Assembly: GCF_945859685.1 (NCBI RefSeq)
Contig: NW_026605825.1
Coordinates: forward strand, 1-64,000
Origin: Eupeodes corollae
Lineage: Eukaryota; Arthropoda; Insecta; Diptera; Syrphidae
Direction: 5' to 3'
DNA length: 64,000 nucleotides
The stretch's first letter is position 1. The number at the start of each line of letters is the position of its first letter. The notes beneath the pieces are model-generated. The model made no database searches. It saw only the letters and a list, made by a program, of their open reading frames with translations, and was not told where the DNA came from. The translations under genes were made by a program, and so were the position numbers. Shown in pieces: positions 1-14,110 of the stretch.

Positions 1-73
1 CCAACCCCCAAAATCGATCAAGACTTCAAAATAGATACTTGACATGTACTAGAAAAAGATACTCCTAATCAAG

Positions 74-89
74 ATCTATCATTATAGAT
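74..89. other. Hairpin in monomer (6-bp stem, 4-nt loop)
   Basis: ATCTAT (74-79) pairs perfectly with ATAGAT (84-89) across the loop CATT. A second ATAGAT follows at 90-95 and could slip into the same pairing. The element repeats in almost every monomer. The SINE target-site duplication corresponds to monomer positions 80-91, inside this hairpin. The +9 variant near 16,355 and the recurrent T83C substitution also fall here. The dyad is seen directly; that it extrudes as a structure in the cell is inference. Confidence 0.8.
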
Positions 90-110
90 ATAGATGAGTC
101 ATTTTGGAGC

Positions 111-122
111 ATCCTGAAGGAT
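111..122. other. Short dyad ATCCT-GA-AGGAT in monomer
   Basis: ATCCT (111-115) and AGGAT (118-122) form a perfect inverted repeat around GA. The same right arm, extended as GAAGGAT (116-122), is also complementary to ATCCTTC at 171-177, so two alternative pairings exist in each unit. This is the kind of dyad bound by dimeric proteins in some satellites, but no binding protein can be named from the sequence. Confidence 0.6.
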
Positions 123-2911
123 TTTTGATGTTCTAGACGAAAATCAAATCACACCCAAAACCATCACCTGATCCTTCCCAACCCCCAAAATCGATCAAGA
201 CTTCAAAATAGATACTTGACATGTACTAGAAAAAGATACTCCTAATCAAGATCTATCATTATAGATATAGATGAGTCATTTTGGAGCATCCTGAAGGATT
301 TTTGATGTTCTAGACGAAAATCAAATCACACCCAAAACCATCACCTGATCCTTCCCAACCCCCAAAATCGATCAAGACTTCAAAATAGATACTTGACATG
401 TACTAGAAAAAGATACTCCTAATCAAGATCTATCATTATAGATATAGATGAGTCATTTTGGAGCATCCTGAAGGATTTTTGATGTTCTAGACGAAAATCA
501 AATCACACCCAAAACCATCACCTGATCCTTCCCAACCCCCAAAATCGATCAAGACTTCAAAATAGATACTTGACATGTACTAGAAAAAGATACTCCTAAT
601 CAAGATCTATCATTATAGATATAGATGAGTCATTTTGGAGCATCCTGAAGGATTTTTGATGTTCTAGACGAAAATCAAATCACACCCAAAACCATCACCT
701 GATCCTTCCCAACCCCCAAAATCGATCAAGACTTCAAAATAGATACTTGACATGTACTAGAAAAAGATACTCCTAATCAAGATCTATCATTATAGATATA
801 GATGAGTCATTTTGGAGCATCCTGAAGGATTTTTGATGTTCTAGACGAAAATCAAATCACACCCAAAACCATCACCTGATCCTTCCCAACCCCCAAAATC
901 GATCAAGACTTCAAAATAGATACTTGACATGTACTAGAAAAAGATACTCCTAATCAAGATCTATCATTATAGATATAGATGAGTCATTTTGGAGCATCCT
1001 GAAGGATTTTTGATGTTCTAGACGAAAATCAAATCACACCCAAAACCATCACCTGATCCTTCCCAACCCCCAAAATCGATCAAGACTTCAAAATAGATAC
1101 TTGACATGTACTAGAAAAAGATACTCCTAATCAAGATCTATCATTATAGATATAGATGAGTCATTTTGGAGCATCCTGAAGGATTTTTGATGTTCTAGAC
1201 GAAAATCAAATCACACCCAAAACCATCACCTGATCCTTCCCAACCCCCAAAATCGATCAAGACTTCAAAATAGATACTTGACATGTACTAGAAAAAGATA
1301 CTCCTAATCAAGATCTATCATTATAGATATAGATGAGTCATTTTGGAGCATCCTGAAGGATTTTTGATGTTCTAGACGAAAATCAAATCACACCCAAAAC
1401 CATCACCTGATCCTTCCCAACCCCCAAAATCGATCAAGACTTCAAAATAGATACTTGACATGTACTAGAAAAAGATACTCCTAATCAAGATCTATCATTA
1501 TAGATATAGATGAGTCATTTTGGAGCATCCTGAAGGATTTTTGATGTTCTAGACGAAAATCAAATCACACCCAAAACCATCACCTGATCCTTCCCAACCC
1601 CCAAAATCGATCAAGACTTCAAAATAGATACTTGACATGTACTAGAAAAAGATACTCCTAATCAAGATCTATCATTATAGATATAGATGAGTCATTTTGG
1701 AGCATCCTGAAGGATTTTTGATGTTCTAGACGAAAATCAAATCACACCCAAAACCATCACCTGATCCTTCCCAACCCCCAAAATCGATCAAGACTTCAAA
1801 ATAGATACTTGACATGTACTAGAAAAAGATACTCCTAATCAAGATCTATCATTATAGATATAGATGAGTCATTTTGGAGCATCCTGAAGGATTTTTGATG
1901 TTCTAGACGAAAATCAAATCACACCCAAAACCATCACCTGATCCTTCCCAACCCCCAAAATCGATCAAGACTTCAAAATAGATACTTGACATGTACTAGA
2001 AAAAGATACTCCTAATCAAGATCTATCATTATAGATATAGATGAGTCATTTTGGAGCATCCTGAAGGATTTTTGATGTTCTAGACGAAAATCAAATCACA
2101 CCCAAAACCATCACCTGATCCTTCCCAACCCCCAAAATCGATCAAGACTTCAAAATAGATACTTGACATGTACTAGAAAAAGATACTCCTAATCAAGATC
2201 TATCATTATAGATATAGATGAGTCATTTTGGAGCATCCTGAAGGATTTTTGATGTTCTAGACGAAAATCAAATCACACCCAAAACCATCACCTGATCCTT
2301 CCCAACCCCCAAAATCGATCAAGACTTCAAAATAGATACTTGACATGTACTAGAAAAAGATACTCCTAATCAAGATCTATCATTATAGATATAGATGAGT
2401 CATTTTGGAGCATCCTGAAGGATTTTTGATGTTCTAGACGAAAATCATATCACACCCAAAACCATCACCTGATCCTTCCCAACCCCCAAAATCGATCAAG
2501 ACTTCAAAATAGATACTTGACATGTACTAGAAAAAGATACTCCTAATCAAGATCTATCATTATAGATATAGATGAGTCATTTTGGAGCATCCTGAAGGAT
2601 TTTTGATGTTCTAGACGAAAATCAAATCACACCCAAAACCATCACCTGATCCTTCCCAACCCCCAAAATCGATCAAGACTTCAAAATAGATACTTGAAAT
2701 GTACTAGAAAAAGATACTCCTAATCAAGATCTATCATTATAGATATAGATGAGTCATTTTGGAGCATCCTGAAGGATTTTTGATGTTCTAGACGAAAATC
2801 AAATCACACCCAAAACCATCACCTGATCCTTCCCAACCCCCAAAATCGATCAAGACTTCAAAATAGATACTTGACATGTACTAGAAAAAGATACTCCTAA
2901 TCAAGATCTAT

Positions 2912-3131
2912 GATTATAGATATAGATGAGCCATTTTGGAGCATCCTGAAGGACTTTTGATGTTCTAGACGAAAATCAAATCACACCCAAAACCATCACC
3001 TGATCCTTCCCAACCCCCAAAATCGATCAAGACTTCAAAATAGATACTTGACATGTACTAGAAAAAGATACTCCTAATCAAGATCTATCATTATAGATAT
3101 AGATGAGCCATTTTGGAGCATCCTGAAGGAC
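2912..3131. repeat. Adjacent monomers sharing two private variants
   Basis: T-to-C changes at 2,931 (GAGCCATTTT) and 2,954 (GGACTTTTGA) recur exactly one unit later at 3,108 and 3,131. The first unit also carries its own C-to-G at 2,912. This is a one-unit tandem copying event. A similar neighbour pair, GAGTTATTTT, is at 47,683 and 47,860, and a two-unit pair, CCTTTCCAAC, is at 24,430 and 24,784. Confidence 0.85.
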
Positions 3132-5018
3132 TTTTGATGTTCTAGACGAAAATCAAATCACACCCAAAACCATCACCTGATCCTTCCCAACCCCCAAAAT
3201 CGATCAAGACTTCAAAATAGATACTTGACATGTATTAGAAAAAGATACTCCTAATCAAGATCTATCATTATAGATATAGATGAGTCATTTTGGAGCATCC
3301 TGAAGGATTTTTGATGTTCTAGACGAAAATCAAATCACACCCAAAACCATCACCTGATCCTTCCCAACCCCCAAAATCGATCAAGACTTCAAAATAGATA
3401 CTTGACATGTACTAGAAAAAGATACTCCTAATCAAGATCTATCATTATAGATATAGATGAGTCATTTTGGAGCATCCTGAAGGATTTTTGATGTTCTAGA
3501 CGAAAATCAAATCACACCCAAAACCATCACCTGATCCTTCCCAACCCCCAAAATCGATCAAGACTTCAAAATAGATACTTGACATGTACTAGAAAAAGAT
3601 AATCCTAATCAAGATCTATCATTATAGATATAGATGAGTCATTTTGGAGCATCCTGAAGGATTTTTGATGTTCTAGACGAAAATCAAATCACACCCAAAA
3701 CCATCACCTGATCCTTCCCACCCCGAAAATCGATCAAGACTTCAAAATAGATACTTGACATGTACTAGAAAAAGATACTCCTAATCAAGATCTATCATTA
3801 TAGATATAGATGAGTCATTTTGGAGCATCCTGAAGGATTTTTGATGTTCTAGACGAAAATCAAATCACACCCAAAACCATCACCTGATCCTTCCCAACCC
3901 CCAAAATCGATCAAGACTTCAAAATAGATACTTGACATGTACTAGAAAAAGATACTCCTAATCAAGATCTATCATTATAGATATAGATGAGTCATTTTTA
4001 GGCATCCTGAAGGATTTTTGATGTTCTAGACGAAAATCAAATCACACCCAAAACCATCACCTGATCCTTCCCAACCCCCAAAATCGATCAAGACTTCAAA
4101 ATAGATACTTGACATGTACTAGAAAAAGATACTCCTAATCAAGATCTATCATTATAGATATAGATGAGTCATTTTGGAGCATCCTGAAGGATTTTTGATG
4201 TTCTAGACGAAAATCAAATCACACCCAAAACCATCACCTGATCCTTCCCAACCCCCAAAATCGATCAAGACTTCAAAATAGATACTTGACATGTACTAGA
4301 AAAAGATACTCCTAATCAAGATCTATCATTATAGATATAGATGAGTCATTTTGGAGCATCCTGAAGGATTTTTGATGTTCTAGACGAAAATCAAATCACA
4401 CCCAAAACCATCACCTGATCCTTCCCAACCCCCAAAATCGATCAAGACTTCAAAATAGATACTTGACATGTACTAGAAAAAGATACTCCTAATCAAGATC
4501 TATCATTATAGATATAGATGAGTCATTTTGGAGCATCCTGAAGGATTTTTGATGTTCTAGACGAAAATCAAATCACACCCAAAACCATCACCTGATCCTT
4601 CCCAACCCCCAAAATCGATCAAGACTTCAAAATAGATACTTGACATGTACTAGAAAAAGATACTCCTAATCAAGATCTATCATTATAGATATAGATGAGT
4701 CATTTTGGAGCATCCTGAAGGATTTTTGACGTTCTAGACGAAAATCAAATCACACCCAAAACCATCACCTGATCCTTCCCAACCCCCAAAATCGATCAAG
4801 ACTTCAAAATAGATACTTGACATGTACTAGAAAAAGATACTCCTAATCAAGATCTATCATTATAGATATAGATGAGTCATTTTGGAGCATCCTGAAGGAT
4901 TTTTGATGTTCTAGACGAAAATCAAATCACACCCAAAACCATCACCTGATCCTTCCCAACCCCCAAAATCGATCAAGACTTCAAAATAGATACTTGACAT
5001 GTACTAGAAAAAGATACT

Positions 5019-8000
5019 TCTAATCAAGATCTATCATTATAGATATAGATGAGTCATTTTGGAGCATCCTGAAGGATTTTTGATGTTCTAGACGAAAATC
5101 AAATCACACCCAAAACCATCACCTGATCCTTCCCAACCCCCAAAATCGATCAAGACTTCAAAATAGATACTTGACATGTACTAGAAAAAGATACTCCTAA
5201 TCAAGATCTATCATTATAGATATAGATGAGTCATTTTGGAGCATCCTGAAGGATTTTTGATGTTCTAGACGAAAATCAAATCACACCCAAAACCATCACC
5301 TGATCCTTCCCAACCCCCAAAATCGATCAAGACTTCAAAATAGATACTTGACATGTACTAGAAAAAGATACTCCTAATCAAGATCTATCATTATAGATAT
5401 AGATGAGTCATTTTGGAGCATCCTGAAGGATTTTTGATGTTCTAGACGAAAATCAAATCATACCCAAAACCATCACTTGATCCTTCCCAACCCCCAAAAT
5501 CGATCAAGACTTCAAAATAGATACTTGACATGTACTAGAAAAAGATACTCCTAATCAAGATCTATCATTATAGATATAGATGAGTCATTTTGGAGCATCC
5601 TGAAGGATTTTTGATGTTCTAGACGAAAATCAAATCACACCCAAAACCATCACCTGATCCTTCCCAACCCCCAAAATCGATCAAGACTTCAAAATAGATA
5701 CTTGACATGTACTAGAAAAAGATACTCCTAATCAAGATCTATCATTATAGATATAGATGAGTCATTTTGGAGCATCCTGAAGGATTTTTGATGTTCTAGA
5801 CAAAAATCAAATCACACCCAAAACCATCACCTGATCCTTCCCAACCCCCAAAATCGATCAAGATTTCAAAATAGATACTTGACATGTACTAGAAAAAGAT
5901 ACTCCTAATCAAGATCTATCATTATAGATATAGATGAGTCATTTTGGAGCATCCTGAAGGATTTTTGATGTTCTAGACGAAAATCAAATCACACCCAAAA
6001 CCATCACCTGATCCTTCCCAACCCCCAAAATCGATCAAGACTTCAAAATAGATACTTGACATGTACTAGAAAAAGATACTCCTAATCAAGATCTATCATT
6101 ATAGATATAGATGAGTCATTTTGGAGCATCCTGAAGGATTTTTGATGTTCTAGATGAAAATCAAATCACACCCAAAACCATCACCTGATCCTTCCCAACC
6201 CCCAAAATCGATCAAGACTTCAAAATAGATACTTGACATGTACTAGAAAAAGATACTCCTAATCAAGATCTATCATTATAGATATAGATGAGTCATTTTG
6301 GAGCATCCTGAAGGATTTTTGATGTTCTAGACGAAAATCAAATCACACCCAAAACCATCACCTGATCCTTCCCAACCCCCAAAATCGATCAAGACTTCAA
6401 AATAGATACTTGACATGTACTAGAAAAAGATACTCCTAATCAAGATCTATCATTATAGATATAGATGAGTCATTTTGGAGCATCCTGAAGGATTTTTGAT
6501 GTTCTAGACGAAAATCAAATCACACCCAAAACCATCACCTGATCCTTCCCAACCCCCAAAATCGATCAAGACTTCAAAATAGATACTTGACATGTACTAG
6601 AAAAAGATACTCCTAATCAAGATCTATCATTATAGATATAGATGAGTCATTTTGGAGCATCCTGAAGGATTTTTGATGTTCTAGACGAAAATCAAATCAC
6701 ACCCAAACCATCACCTGATCCTTCCCAACCCCCAAAATCGATCAAGACTTCAAAATAGATACTTGACATGTACTAGAAAAAGATACTCCTAATCAAGATC
6801 TATCATTATAGATATAGATGAGTCATTTTGGAGCATCCTGAAGGATTTTTGATGTTCTAGACGAAAATCAAATCACACCCAAAACCATCACCTGATCCTT
6901 CCCAACCCCCAAAATCGATCAAGACTTCAAAATAGATACTTGACATGTACTAGAAAAAGATACTCCTAATCAAGATCTATCATTATAGATATAGATGAGT
7001 CATTTTGGAGCATCCTGAAGGATTTTTGATGTTCTAGACGAAAATCAAATCACACCCAAAACCATCACCTGATCCTTCCCAACCCCCAAAATCGATCAAG
7101 GGTTCAAAATAGATACTTAACATGTACTAGAAAAAGATACTCCTAATCAAGATCTATCATTATAGATATAGATGAGTCATTTTGGAGCATCCTGAAGGAT
7201 TTTTGATGTTCTAGACGAAAATCAAATCACACCCAAAACCATCACCTGATCCTTCCCAACCCCCAAAATCGATCAAGACTTCAAAATAGATACTTGACAT
7301 GTACTAGAAAAAGATACTCCTAATCAAGATCTATCATTATAGATATAGATGAGTCATTTTGGAGCATCCTGAAGGATTTTTGATGTTCTAGACGAAAATC
7401 AAATCACACCCAAAACCATCACCTGATCCTTCCCAACCCCCAAAATCGATCAAGACTTCAAAATAGATACTTGACATGTACTAGAAAAAGATACTCTTAA
7501 TCAAGATCTATCATTATAGATATAGATGAGTCATTTTGGAGCATCCCGAAGGATTTTTGACGTTCTAGACGAAAATCAAATCACACCCAAAACCATCACC
7601 TGATCCTTCCCAACCCCCAAAATCGATCAAGACTTCAAAATAGATACTTGACATGTACTAGAAAAAGATACTCCTAATCAAGATCTATCATTATAGATAT
7701 AGATGAGTCATTTTGGAGCATCCTGAAGGATTTTTGATGTTCTAGACGAAAATCAAATCACACCCAAAACCATCACCTGATCCTTCCCAACCCCCAAAAT
7801 CGATCAAGACTTCAAAATAGATACTTGACATGTACTAGAAAAAGATACTCCTAATCAAGATCTATCATTATAGATATAGATGAGTCATTTTGGAGCATCC
7901 TGAAGGATTTTTGATGTTCTAGACGAAAATCAAATCACACCCAAAACCATCACCTGATCCTTCCCAACCCCCAAAATCGATCAAGGGTTCAAAATAGATA

Positions 8001-11000
8001 CTTGACATGTACTAGAAAAAGATACTCCTAATCAAGATCTATCATTATAGATATAGATGAGTCATTTTGGAGCATCCTGAAGGATTTTTGATGTTCTAGA
8101 CGAAAATCAAATCACACCCAAAACCATCACCTGATCCTTCCCAACCCCCAAAATCGATCAAGACTTCAAAATAGATACTTGACATGTACTAGAAAAAGAT
8201 ACTCCTAATCAAGATCTATCATTATAGATATAGATGAGTCATTTTGGAGCATCCTGAAGGATTTTTGATGTTCTAGACGAAAATCAAATCACACCCAAAA
8301 CCATCACCTGATCCTTCCCAACCCCCAAAATCGATCAAGACTTCAAAATAGATACTTGACATGTACTAGAAAAAGATACTCCTAATCAAGATCTATCATT
8401 ATAGATATAGATGAGTCATTTTGGAGCATCCTGAAGGATTTTTGATGTTCTAGACGAAAATCAAATCACACCCAAAACCATCACCTGATCCTTCCCAACC
8501 CCCAAAATCGATCAAGACTTCAAAATAGATACTTGACATGTACTAGAAAAAGATACTCCTAATCAAGATCTATCATTATAGATATAGATGAGTCATTTTG
8601 GAGCATCCTGAAGGATTTTTGATGTTCTAGACGAAAATCAAATCACACCCAAAACCATCACCTGATCCTTCCCAACCCCCAAAATCGATCAAGACTTCAA
8701 AATAGATACTTGACATGTACTAGAAAAAGATACTCCTAATCAAGATCTATCATTATAGATATAGATGAGTCATTTTGGAGCATCCTGAAGGATTTTTGAT
8801 GTTCTAGACGAAAATCAAATCACACCCAAAACCATCACCTGATCCTTCCCAACCCCCAAAATCGATCAAGACTTCAAAATAGATACTTGACATGTACTAG
8901 AAAAAGATACTCCTAATCAAGATCTATCATTATAGATATAGATGAGTCATTTTGGAGCATCCTGAAGGATTTTTGATGTTCTAGACGAAAATCAAATCAC
9001 ACCCAAAACCATCACCTGATCCTTCCCAACCCCCAAAATCGATCAAGACTTCAAAATAGATACTTGACATGTACTAGAAAAAGATACTCCTAATCAAGAT
9101 CTATCATTATAGATATAGATGAGTCATTTTGGAGCAACCTGAAGGATTTTTGATGTTCTAGACGAAAATCAAATCACACCCAAAACCATCACCTGATCCT
9201 TCCCAACCCCCAAAATCGATCAAGACTTCAAAATAGATACTTGACATGTACTAGAAAAAGATACTCCTAATCAAGATCTATCATTATAGATATAGATGAG
9301 TCATTTTGGAGCATCCTGAAGGATTTTTGATGTTCTAGATGAAAATCAAATCACACCCAAAACCATCACCTGATCCTTCCCAACCCCCAAAATCGATCAA
9401 GACTTCAAAATAGATACTTGACATGTACTAGAAAAAGATACTCCTAATCAAGATCTATCATTATAGATATAGATGAGTCATTTTGGAGCATCCTGAAGGA
9501 TTTTTGATGTTCTAGACGAAAATCAAATCACACCCAAAACCATCACCTGATCCTTCCCAACCCCCAAAATCGATCAAGACTTCAAAATAGATACTTGACA
9601 TGTACTAGAAAAAGATACTCCTAATCAAGATCTATCATTATAGATATAGATGAGTCATTTTGGAGCATCCTGAAGGATTTTTAATGTTCTAGACGAAAAT
9701 CAAATCACACCCAAAACCATCACCTGATCCTTCCCAACCCCCAAAATCGATCAAGACTTCAAAATAGATACTTGACATGTACTAGAAAAAGATACTCCTA
9801 ATCAAGATCTATCATTATAGATATAGATGAGTCATTTTGGAGCATCCTGAAGGATTTTTGATGTTCTAGACGAAAATCAAATCACACCCAAAACCATCAC
9901 CTGATCCTTCCCAACCCCCAAAATCGATCAAGACTTCAAAATAGATACTTGACATGTACTAGAAAAAGATACTCCTAATCAAGATCTATCATTATAGATA
10001 TAGATGAGTCATTTTGGAGCATCCTGAAGGATTTTTGATGTTCTAGACGAAAATCAAATCACACCCAAAACCATCACCTGATCCTTCCCAACCCCCAAAA
10101 TCGATCAAGACTTCAAAATAGATACTTGACATGTACTAGAAAAAGATACTCCTAATCAAGATCTATCATTATAGATATAGATGAGTCATTTTGGAGCATC
10201 CTGAAGGATTTTTGATGTTCTAGACGAAAATCAAATCACACCCAAAACCATCACCTGATCCTTCCCAACCCCCAAAATCGATCAAGACTTCAAAATAGAT
10301 ACTTGACATGTACTAGAAAAAGATACTCCTAATCAAGATCTATCATTATAGATATAGATGAGTCATTTTGGAGCATCCTGAAGGATTTTTGATGTTCTAG
10401 ACGAAAATCAAATCACACCCAAAACCATCACCTGATCCTTCCCAACCCCCAAAATCGATCAAGACTTCAAAATAGATACTTGACATGTACTAGAAAAAGA
10501 TACTCCTAATCAAGATCTATCATTATAGATATAGATGAGTCATTTTGGAGCATCCTGAAGGATTTTTGATGTTCTAGACGAAAATCAAATCACACCCAAA
10601 ACCATCACCTGATCCTTCCCAACCCCCAAAATCGATCAAGACTTCAAAATAGATACTTGACATGTACTAGAAAAAGATACTCCTAATCAAGATCTATCAT
10701 TATAGATATAGATGAGTCATTTTGGAGCATCCTGAAGGATTTTTGATGTTCTAGACGAAAATCAAATCACACCCAAAACCATCACCTGATCCTTCCCAAC
10801 CCCCAAAATCGATCAAGACTTCAAAATAGATACTTGACATGTACTAGAAAAAGATACTCCTAATCAAGATCTATCATTATAGATATAGATGAGTCATTTT
10901 GGAGCATCCTGAAGGATTTTTGATGTTCTAGACGAAAATCAAATCACACCCAAAACCATCACCTGATCCTTCCCAACCCCCAAAATCGATCAAGACTTCA

Positions 11001-11455
11001 AAATAGATACTTGACATGTACTAGAAAAAGATACTCCTAATCAAGATCTATCATTATAGATATAGATGAGTCATTTTGGAGCATCCTGAAGGATTTTTGA
11101 TGTTCTAGACGAAAATCAAATCACACCCAAAACCATCACCTGATCCTTCCCAACCCCCAAAATCGATCAAGACTTCAAAATAGATACTCGACATGTACTA
11201 GAAAAAGATACTCCTAATCAAGATCTATCATCATAGATATAGATGAGTCATTTTGGAGCATCCTGAAGGATTTTTGATGTTCTAGACGAAAATCAAATCA
11301 CACCCAAAACCATCACCTGATCCTTCCCAACCCCCAAAATCGATCAAGACTTCAAAATAGATACTTGACATGTACTAGAAAAAGATACTCCTAATCAAGA
11401 TCTATCATTATAGATATAGATGAGTCATTTTGGAGCATCCTGAAGGATTTTTGAC
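5019..11455. repeat. Long-range duplication, copy 1
   Basis: This block carries an ordered series of rare variants: ACTTCTAATC at 5,019, ATCATACCC at 5,461, TAGACAAAAA at 5,802, AAGATTTCAA at 5,864, TAGATGAAAA at 6,155, GACGTTC at 7,561, AAGGGTTC at 7,986, TAGATGAAAA at 9,340, CATCATAG at 11,232 and GACGTTC at 11,455. The same series, in the same order, recurs from 17,063. The first five markers are all offset by exactly 12,044 bp, which is 68 monomers plus the net +8 from indels lying between them. Variants such as the GG at 7,101, ACTTAACA near 7,117 and ATCCCGAAGG near 7,546 are private to this copy and so arose later or were lost from the other. Confidence 0.85.
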
Positions 11456-14110
11456 GTTCTAGACGAAAATCAAATCACAGCCAAAACCATCACCTGATCC
11501 TTCCCAACCCCCAAAATCGATCAAGACTTCAAAATAGATACTTGACATGTACTAGAAAAAGATACTCCTAATCAAGATCTATCATTATAGATATAGATGA
11601 GTCATTTTGGAGCATCCTGAAGGATTTTTGATGTTCTAGACGAAAATCAAATCACACCCAAAACCATCACCTGATCCTTCCCAACCCCCAAAATCGATCA
11701 AGACTTCAAAATAGATACTTGACATGTACTAGAAAAAGATACTCCTAATCAAGATCTATCATTATAGATATAGATGAGTCATTTTGGAGCATCCTGAAGG
11801 ATTTTTGATGTTCTAGACGAAAATCAAATCACACCCAAAACCATCACCTGATCCTTCCCAACCCCCAAAATCGATCAAGACTTCAAAATAGATACTTGAC
11901 ATGTACTAGAAAAAGATACTCCTAATCAAGATCTATCATTATAGATATAGATGAGTCATTTTGGAGCATCCTGAAGGATTTTTGATGTTCTAGACGAAAA
12001 TCAAATCACACCCAAAACCATCACCTGATCCTTCCCAACCCCCAAAATCGATCAAGACTTCAAAATAGATACTTGACATGTACTAGAAAAAGATACTCCT
12101 AATCAAGATCTATCATTATAGATATAGATGAGTCATTTTGGAGCATCCTGAAGGATTTTTGATGTTCTAGACGAAAATCAAATCACACCCAAAACCATCA
12201 CCTGATCCTTCCCAACCCCCAAAATCGATCAAGACTTCAAAATAGATACTTGACATGTACTAGAAAAAGATACTCCTAATCAAGATCTATCATCATAGAT
12301 ATAGATGAGTCATTTTGGAGCATCCTGAAGGATTTTTGATGTTCTAGACGAAAATCAAATCACACCCAAAACCATCACCTGATCCTTCCCAACCCCCAAA
12401 ATCGATCAAGACTTCAAAATAGATACTTGACATGTACTAGAAAAAGATACTCCTAATCAAGATCTATCATTATAGATATAGATGAGTCATTTTGGAGCAT
12501 CCTGAAGGATTTTTGACGTTCTAGACGAAAATCAAATCACACCCAAAACCATCACCTGATCCTTCCCAACCCCCAAAATCGATCAAGACTTCAAAATAGA
12601 TACTTGACATGTACTAGAAAAAGATACTCCTAATCAAGATCTATCATTATAGATATAGATGAGTCATTTTGGAGCATCCTGAAGGATTTTTGATGTTCTA
12701 GACGAAAATCAAATCACACCCAAAACCATCACCTGATCCTTCCCAACCCCCAAAATCGATCAAGACTTCAAAATAGATACTTGACATGTACTAGAAAAAG
12801 ATACTCCTAATCAAGATCTATCATTATAGATATAGATGAGTCATTTTGGAGCATCCTGAAGGATTTTTGATGTTCTAGACGAAAATCAAATCACACCCAA
12901 AACCATCACCTGATCCTTCCCAACCCCCAAAATCGATCAAGACTTCAAAATAGATACTTGACATGTACTAGAAAAAGATACTCCTAATCAAGATCTATCA
13001 TTATAGATATAGATGAGTCATTTTGGAGCATCCTGAAGGATTTTTGATGTTCTAGACGAAAATCAAATCACACCCAAAACCATCACCTGATCCTTCCCAA
13101 CCCCCAAAATCGATCAAGACTTCAAAATAGATACTTGACATGTACTAGAAAAAGATACTCCTAATCAAGATCTATCATTATAGATATAGATGAGTCATTT
13201 TGGAGCATCCTGAAGGATTTTTGATGTTCTAGACGAAAATCAAATCACACCCAAAACCATCACCTGATCCTTCCCAACCCCCAAAATCGATCAAGACTTC
13301 AAAATAGATACTTGACATGTACTAGAAAAAGATACTCCTAATCAAGATCTATCATTATAGATATAGATGAGTCATTTTGGAGCATCCTGAAGGATTTTTG
13401 ATGTTCTAGACGAAAATCAAATCACACCCAAAACCATCACCTGATCCTTCCCAACCCCCAAAATCGATCAAGACTTCAAAATAGATACTTGACATGTACT
13501 AGAAAAAGATACTCCTAATCAAGATCTATCATTATAGATATAGATGAGTCATTTTGGAGCATCCTGAAGGATTTTTGATGTTCTAGACGAAAATCAAATC
13601 ACACCCAAAACCATCACCTGATCCTTCCCAACCCCCAAAATCGATCAAGACTTCAAAATAGATACTTGACATGTACTAGAAAAAGATACTCCTAATCAAG
13701 ATCTATCATTATAGATATAGATGAGTCATTTTGGAGCATCCTGAAGGATTTTTGATGTTCTAGACGAAAATCAAATCACACCCAAAACCATCACCTGATC
13801 CTTCCCAACCCCCAAAATCGATCAAGACTTCAAAATAGATACTTGACATGTACTAGAAAAAGATACTCGTAATCAAGATCTATCATCATAGATATAGATG
13901 AGTCATTTTGGAGCATCCTGAAGGATTTTTGATGTTCTAGACGAAAATCAAATCACACCCAAAACCATCACCTGATCCTTCCCAACCCCCAAAATCGATC
14001 AAGACTTCAAAATAGATACTTGACATGTACTAGAAAAAGATACTCCTAATCAAGATCTATCATTATAGATATAGATGAGTCATTTTGGAGCATCCTGAAG
14101 GATTTTTGAC
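11232..14110. repeat. Two-monomer variant pair repeated at 6- and 9-unit spacing
   Basis: A monomer with T83C (CATCATAG) is followed directly by one with T129C (GACGTTC). The pair occurs at 11,232/11,455, 12,294/12,517 and 13,887/14,110, and again at 22,566/22,789. The first three are spaced exactly 1,062 bp (6 units) and 1,593 bp (9 units). T83C is seen in this window only in this pairing; T129C also occurs alone at 4,730, 7,561, 19,610 and 41,713. Block copying of multi-unit segments with variable length explains this best. Confidence 0.85.

Larger units (their letters stand above)
1..177. repeat. Reference satellite monomer (177 bp)
   Basis: The first monomer of the window equals the consensus and is used here for numbering. 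It has 63 G/C in 177 bases, with C outnumbering G 40 to 23. It has two CpG sites (15-16 and 138-139), a C-rich start (1-9), and short A- or T-tracts at 10-13, 28-31, 53-57, 102-105, 122-126, 140-143 and 157-160. It contains palindromic hexamers ATCGAT (13-18), ACATGT (42-47), AGATCT (72-77) and TCTAGA (132-137). Although 177 is divisible by three, every frame is closed. Forward stops include TAG at 32 and 50, TGA at 40, TAA at 66 and TGA at 126. On the other strand, stops (read as TCA, CTA or TTA here) occur in all frames, for example at 18, 26 and 49. The longest open stretch is about 39 codons and has no ATG. Confidence 0.97.
1..2446. repeat. Invariant stretch of about 13.8 monomers
   Basis: I see no substitution or indel from the window start until A-to-T in the AAATCATATC context at about 2,447. 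Comparable invariant runs occur at about 7,990-9,136, 9,684-11,184 and 12,518-13,867. These mark recent local amplification or gene conversion. Confidence 0.8.

Noticed and set aside
138..142. CENP-B box-like motif in the monomer (TTTCG on the minus strand)
   Set aside because: Only the TTCG half is present. The required downstream A and the CGGG half are missing, so it does not meet the known consensus.
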